This document shows positions 51,401-64,000 of a DNA stretch of 64,000 bases, one piece after another. The DNA is from Xestospongia muta. Lineage: Eukaryota; Porifera; Demospongiae; Haplosclerida; Petrosiidae. Under the pieces are notes generated by a model. That model was not told where the DNA came from. It did not search any database and worked only from the letters and a program-made list of their open reading frames with translations. The stretch's first letter is position 1. Each line of letters starts with the position of its first letter. The translations under genes were made by a program, and so were the position numbers. The DNA lies in NCBI GenBank assembly GCA_963693285.1, contig OY848919.1, forward strand, positions 3,911,827 through 3,975,826, in the 5' to 3' direction.

Positions 51401-51560
51401 TCATTAAATGTTTTCCCTAATTAATGGTTGTAAATTGTTGTATATCTTAACAGGTGTATTGTGTTTTTCTTCCAGTGTCTTCCTTCAGTTATCTCTGCAC
51501 TTGAAAGTGTTTTTTGCCATATGCTCCTTTGGCATTTCAGTGATCAGTGAACCTCATTGG
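48425..51560 (+). pseudogene. Transportin-like copy 5, truncated pseudogene
   Basis: Exons recognised: 48425-48511, 48695-48834, 49261-49453, 49674-49807, 49882-49963, 50024-50134, 50195-50319, 50369-50527, 50581-50893, 51020-51244, 51296-~51370, then part of exon 12 from 51477. Three defects: an in-frame TAA at 50490-50492 in exon 8 (GAA in copies 1 and 4); loss of about a dozen bases in exon 11 near 51,350-51,365, which shifts the frame; and exon 12 with a 1-bp loss that is cut off at ~51,559 and fused to the 3' flank. The rest of exon 12 and exons 13-15 are gone, about 1.2 kb relative to copy 3. Early exons and their splice sites are still clean, so inactivation is recent. Confidence 0.93.
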
Positions 51561-52427
51561 TGTAAACAATTCATAAGACATGTCTTCTTTATGTTTATTT
51601 TTTGTTATCTTTATGTTAACTAGTACTATTGAACATATCGGTTGTGAGAAATGATTTATTAATTTAATTTAATATATGGTAGAACTAAATCTCAATTAGA
51701 TTTATATACTGCTCTGTTTAATTATGATTGGTCTGTTTAATTGTGACAAAATGTTGCTATTTGTTACAGTCACTACTGTTAGCATGAGTTTATAGGTAAT
51801 CTCTTTAAAACTATTATATTAGTGTTAATCTCTTTAAAACTATTATATTAGTGGTATAAAAATTCTAACACTTTACCAATGAGAAGAATATGTTAGATGG
51901 TCCAGTCCTATAAATATAATCAACTCAACCTATACCTGCTCATTAATTTCTCTAAAGCTATTTAAATTAGTGAAGCATTGTACATATATATGTGATCAAG
52001 CCATTTTATGTCTTGAATGAAATATGATGAATACTCCAGTCATTTATCCTTACCTAATGAAGTTGTTTAGTATTGCATATATTCAGAATCTAGAATATTT
52101 AGATATTGTATACTTCTAATTTTAAGTTTAAATAACACTTGCATACTTGACCTGTATATTACACTAACAATATTTAGTACATACTATACAAACGCTATTT
52201 GTACAGCCTATACAGTTAGTTTATTCTTTAAAGGACAAAGATTATATACATGTGACATTTGGACCAAGTTTTCCTAGGAAGACAAAGTCTCGAAAGAGGC
52301 GTTTTAACTGCTGAATATCACATTATTAAATATTCATTAAATTCATAACTATATATTCATGGCTTGGTTCACAGTAATAAAAGCTAGACGCATTCTCACC
52401 TAATGTTATATTTGAAAAGGTAGCACA
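51561..52427. other. 3' flank of copy 5 and 5' flank of the SRCR gene
   Basis: 51,565-~52,255 matches 25,606-26,265 after copy 3, ending inside the first EGF relic exon ('aaaggacaaagattatata' near 52,230). It includes a short local duplication near 51,800-51,850 ('tctctttaaaactattatattagtg' repeated). From ~52,260 to the start codon the sequence is unique in the window and would hold the SRCR gene promoter; no clear TATA box. Confidence 0.65.

Positions 52428-64000
<11,573 letters not shown>

Overview
The window is AT-rich eukaryotic DNA with compact GT-AG introns, many only 50-80 bp. It most likely comes from a demosponge; Amphimedon is a guess from gene style (short introns and a very large SRCR protein whose cysteine pattern resembles those described from sponges). 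No database search was possible. All cellular genes I can support are on the + strand, apart from one small ORF inside a mobile-element candidate.

Layout. Positions ~1-52,300 are a segmentally duplicated tract built around five copies of a transportin/karyopherin-beta2-like gene. Start codons are at 1399, 13332, 21351, 40500 and 48425. Each copy has 15 coding exons with the same exon lengths. Copies 1-4 read through as 852-residue proteins. Copy 5 is a pseudogene: stop codon in exon 8, broken exon 11, and the gene cut off in exon 12. The basic repeat period is about 7.5-8 kb. Copy 1 is separated from copy 2 by a very young Ty3/gypsy-type LTR retrotransposon (6234-10707) with one intact 1312-codon gag-pol ORF, LTRs identical by eye and a 5-bp target duplication. 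Copies 3 and 4 are separated by about 11 kb of extra repeats: three 42-bp minisatellite arrays, two near-identical ~3.6 kb tandem blocks with long (CT)n tracts, and a 660-bp TTAA-flanked element carrying a 64-codon minus-strand ORF and inward-facing TATA boxes.

Downstream of copy 3 are leftover exons (EGF, calcium-binding EGF, transmembrane plus tail) from the 3' end of a receptor-type gene. Part of the same flank recurs after copy 5, just before the last gene.

Positions 52,428-64,000 hold the 5' part of a very large secreted or membrane SRCR gene: a signal peptide, then 23 complete SRCR domains and the start of a 24th, in 47 exons, running off the right edge. Two domain types alternate strictly (type I in odd, type II in even positions). 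All internal introns after exon 2 are phase 1, and each domain is split over two exons except domain 21. Domain 12 has lost both cysteines of one conserved disulfide pair.

Functionally, the transportin-like genes would encode nuclear import receptors and the SRCR gene a recognition or adhesion surface protein. Nothing in the sequence shows that they work together; their adjacency may only reflect a duplication-prone locus.
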